Shown here piece after piece: positions 6,716 through 7,311 of a DNA stretch of 7,311 nucleotides. The notes beneath the pieces are model-generated. The model made no database searches. It was not told where the DNA came from and saw only the letters and a list, made by a program, of their open reading frames with translations. The position numbers and the translations under genes are program-made. The stretch is taken from the NCBI GenBank assembly GCA_003104895.1, contig PQAG01000188.1, positions 6,921-14,231 of the forward strand. The letters run 5' to 3'. Numbering within the stretch: the stretch's first letter is position 1; every line of letters begins with the position of its first letter. Source of the stretch: Nitrosomonadales bacterium. GTDB taxonomy: Bacteria > Pseudomonadota > Gammaproteobacteria > Burkholderiales > Sulfuricellaceae.

Positions 6716-6758
6716 CGCTCCGGACTTGGCATGGATGTCCTTATTGTAGCCCGGAGCG
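6716..6758 (-). promoter_or_regulatory. Inverted repeat covering the nuclease Shine-Dalgarno
   Basis: On the minus strand CGCTCCGG (6758-6751) and CCGGAGCG (6723-6716) are perfect 8-base inverted arms separated by 27 bases. Two more inner pairs (G-U, C-G) are possible in RNA. The second arm contains the GGAG (6721-6718) that serves the nuclease start at 6710. An RNA starting upstream could therefore fold the ribosome-binding site into a stem. The candidate -10 box at 6748-6743 lies in the loop, so an RNA starting there would lack the first arm. There is no T run after the second arm, so it does not look like an intrinsic terminator. Confidence 0.5.
6743..6748 (-). promoter_or_regulatory. Candidate -10 box upstream of the nuclease operon
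   Basis: TACAAT on the minus strand, in GGGCTACAATAAGG, matches five of six bases of the sigma70 -10 consensus and sits in the 61-base gap before the nuclease gene. Transcription would begin near 6736, giving a leader of about 25 bases that still contains the GGAG ribosome-binding site. The hexamer 17 bases upstream (CACTTT) bears no resemblance to a -35 consensus and there is no extended -10 TG, so an activator or weak basal activity would be expected if the promoter is real. Confidence 0.4.
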
Positions 6759-6771
6759 CGGGGGAAAAGTG

Positions 6772-7140
6772 TCAGATCAGGCGGTGGCGAACCTTGCCGG
6801 CCATGAAGTCGTCGATGGTTCCGGCCGCTTCCTGGCAGAAATGGCTGCAGCCCAGGCCATCAGGCATGCGGCTGACGACGATGCCGCGCGCTGCTGCTGC
6901 GGCCAGGTCGACCAGTCCCTCCCGGCCTTCGATCACCAGCTTCAGCAAGGGCAGTTTTTCCAGCACTTCAGCAGTCAGTTCGGTGCCGAGGGTGACGATG
7001 ATATGGGTGCGCCAGCAATTCTCGCCGATCTGCTCCGGCGTCAGCTGCGCGAACTCCTGCCAGCCGTATTTTGCCGCCTTGAGCATGGGAAACTCGACGC
7101 CCTCGGGGAAACGGCCATTGTCCACCACGGTGATGTTCAT
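6772..7140 (-). CDS. Stand-alone D-2-hydroxyacid dehydrogenase substrate-binding-like domain protein
   Basis: A 122-residue protein. Residues 1-93 follow the N-terminal substrate-binding domain of D-isomer 2-hydroxyacid dehydrogenases: MNITVVDNGRFPEG at the start, then TELTAEVLEKLPLLKLVIEG (53-72) and GLVDLAAAAARGIVVSRMP (75-93), the conserved block ending strand 5. In full enzymes a Rossmann NAD domain of about 190 residues would follow, bearing GxGxxG and the catalytic Arg, Glu and His. None of these is present. The tail TIDDFMAGKVRHRLI (108-122) instead resembles the last helix of the full enzymes, which packs back on the substrate domain. The gap downstream shows no remnant of the lost part, so this is not a fresh frameshift. 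ATG 7140 has AGAGGA three bases ahead and follows the DJ-1-like stop by 8 bases, implying co-transcription. Dehydrogenase activity is unlikely; a binding or regulatory role is possible, function unknown. Confidence 0.85.
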   Translation of the reverse strand: MNITVVDNGRFPEGVEFPMLKAAKYGWQEFAQLTPEQIGENCWRTHIIVTLGTELTAEVLEKLPLLKLVIEGREGLVDLAAAAARGIVVSRMPDGLGCSHFCQEAAGTIDDFMAGKVRHRLI

Positions 7141-7148
7141 GGTCCTCT

Positions 7149-7311
7149 TCAGTATTTTCCGGGCCGCTGCAGGCCAGCTTCCACTTCGTCACGCCGGGCG
7201 CGGCCTGCCAGCGCTTCAATCAGCTCAAGAGTAAAGTCCATCGCCGTGCCTGGGCCTCGCGAGGTGATCACCTTGCCATCCTTCACCACCGGGTCGTTGC
7301 TGAAGGTGGTG
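7149..7311 (-). CDS. DJ-1/PfpI family protein (partial, C-terminus only)
   Basis: The last 53 residues are present, containing DGKVITSRGPGTAMDFTLEL (11-30) and IEALAGRARRDEVEAGL (31-47). The SRGPGTAMDF block and the following helix are characteristic of DJ-1/YajL/ThiJ-type members of the class I glutamine amidotransferase-like superfamily. The nucleophile-elbow cysteine and the rest of the active site lie beyond the right edge, so catalytic competence cannot be judged. Family members are reported as protective against reactive carbonyls or oxidative stress, with the exact activity debated. The stop TGA (7151-7149) is 8 bases from the start of the dehydrogenase-like gene, so the two are probably one transcript. 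Confidence 0.9.
   Translation of the reverse strand, partial: TTFSNDPVVKDGKVITSRGPGTAMDFTLELIEALAGRARRDEVEAGLQRPGKY

Noticed and set aside
6716..6758. Inverted repeat read as a terminator for the DJ-1/dehydrogenase-like pair
   Set aside because: A 27-base loop and absence of a T run after the second arm make termination unlikely; masking of the ribosome-binding site fits better.

Overview
The window is a dense, GC-rich piece of bacterial chromosome. All eight recognisable genes lie on the minus strand, so transcription runs from the right edge to the left. Codon choice, GC content and the gene types (a CHASE3 histidine kinase paired with an Rcp1-like receiver, a SoxH-like periplasmic metallo-hydrolase, a PBP4-type peptidase, a bacterial beta-CASP nuclease) suggest a Gram-negative proteobacterium. 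A betaproteobacterium of the Gallionella/Sulfuricella/Thiobacillus kind is a plausible guess, made from protein resemblance only. No RNA gene, insertion sequence, CRISPR array or phage gene is visible.

In transcription order: (1) the C-terminal end of a DJ-1/PfpI family protein (7149-7311, cut by the window edge). (2) Eight bases later, a 122-residue protein that looks like the substrate-binding half of a D-2-hydroxyacid dehydrogenase without its NAD-binding domain (6772-7140). (3) A 61-base gap with a good -10 box and a perfect 8-bp inverted repeat whose distal arm covers the Shine-Dalgarno sequence of the next gene. (4) A beta-CASP metallo-beta-lactamase ribonuclease (5304-6710). (5) A 28-bp GGGGTGA heptad repeat forming the ribosome-loading region and GTG start of a PBP4-type D-Ala-D-Ala carboxypeptidase, dacB (3858-5288). 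(6) An MFS transporter that starts inside the last codons of dacB (2678-3871). (7) A secreted SoxH-like metallo-hydrolase eight bases further on (1740-2669), whose classic zinc motif is altered. (8) A 245-base gap, the longest non-coding stretch, with a weak promoter candidate. (9) A membrane CHASE3 histidine kinase (121-1494) overlapping, through a TTGA junction, the start of a receiver-domain response regulator that runs off the left edge (1-124).

The four genes from 6710 to 1740 are so tightly packed (15-base gap, 14-base overlap, 8-base gap) that they probably form one operon joining RNA processing, cell-wall remodelling, transport and a periplasmic hydrolase. No shared pathway is evident. 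The kinase and receiver form a separate two-gene signalling unit. Most of the content is ordinary. The points worth a second look are the NAD-domain-less dehydrogenase-like protein, the Shine-Dalgarno-masking inverted repeat, the heptad repeat at the dacB start, and the altered metal site of the SoxH-like protein.
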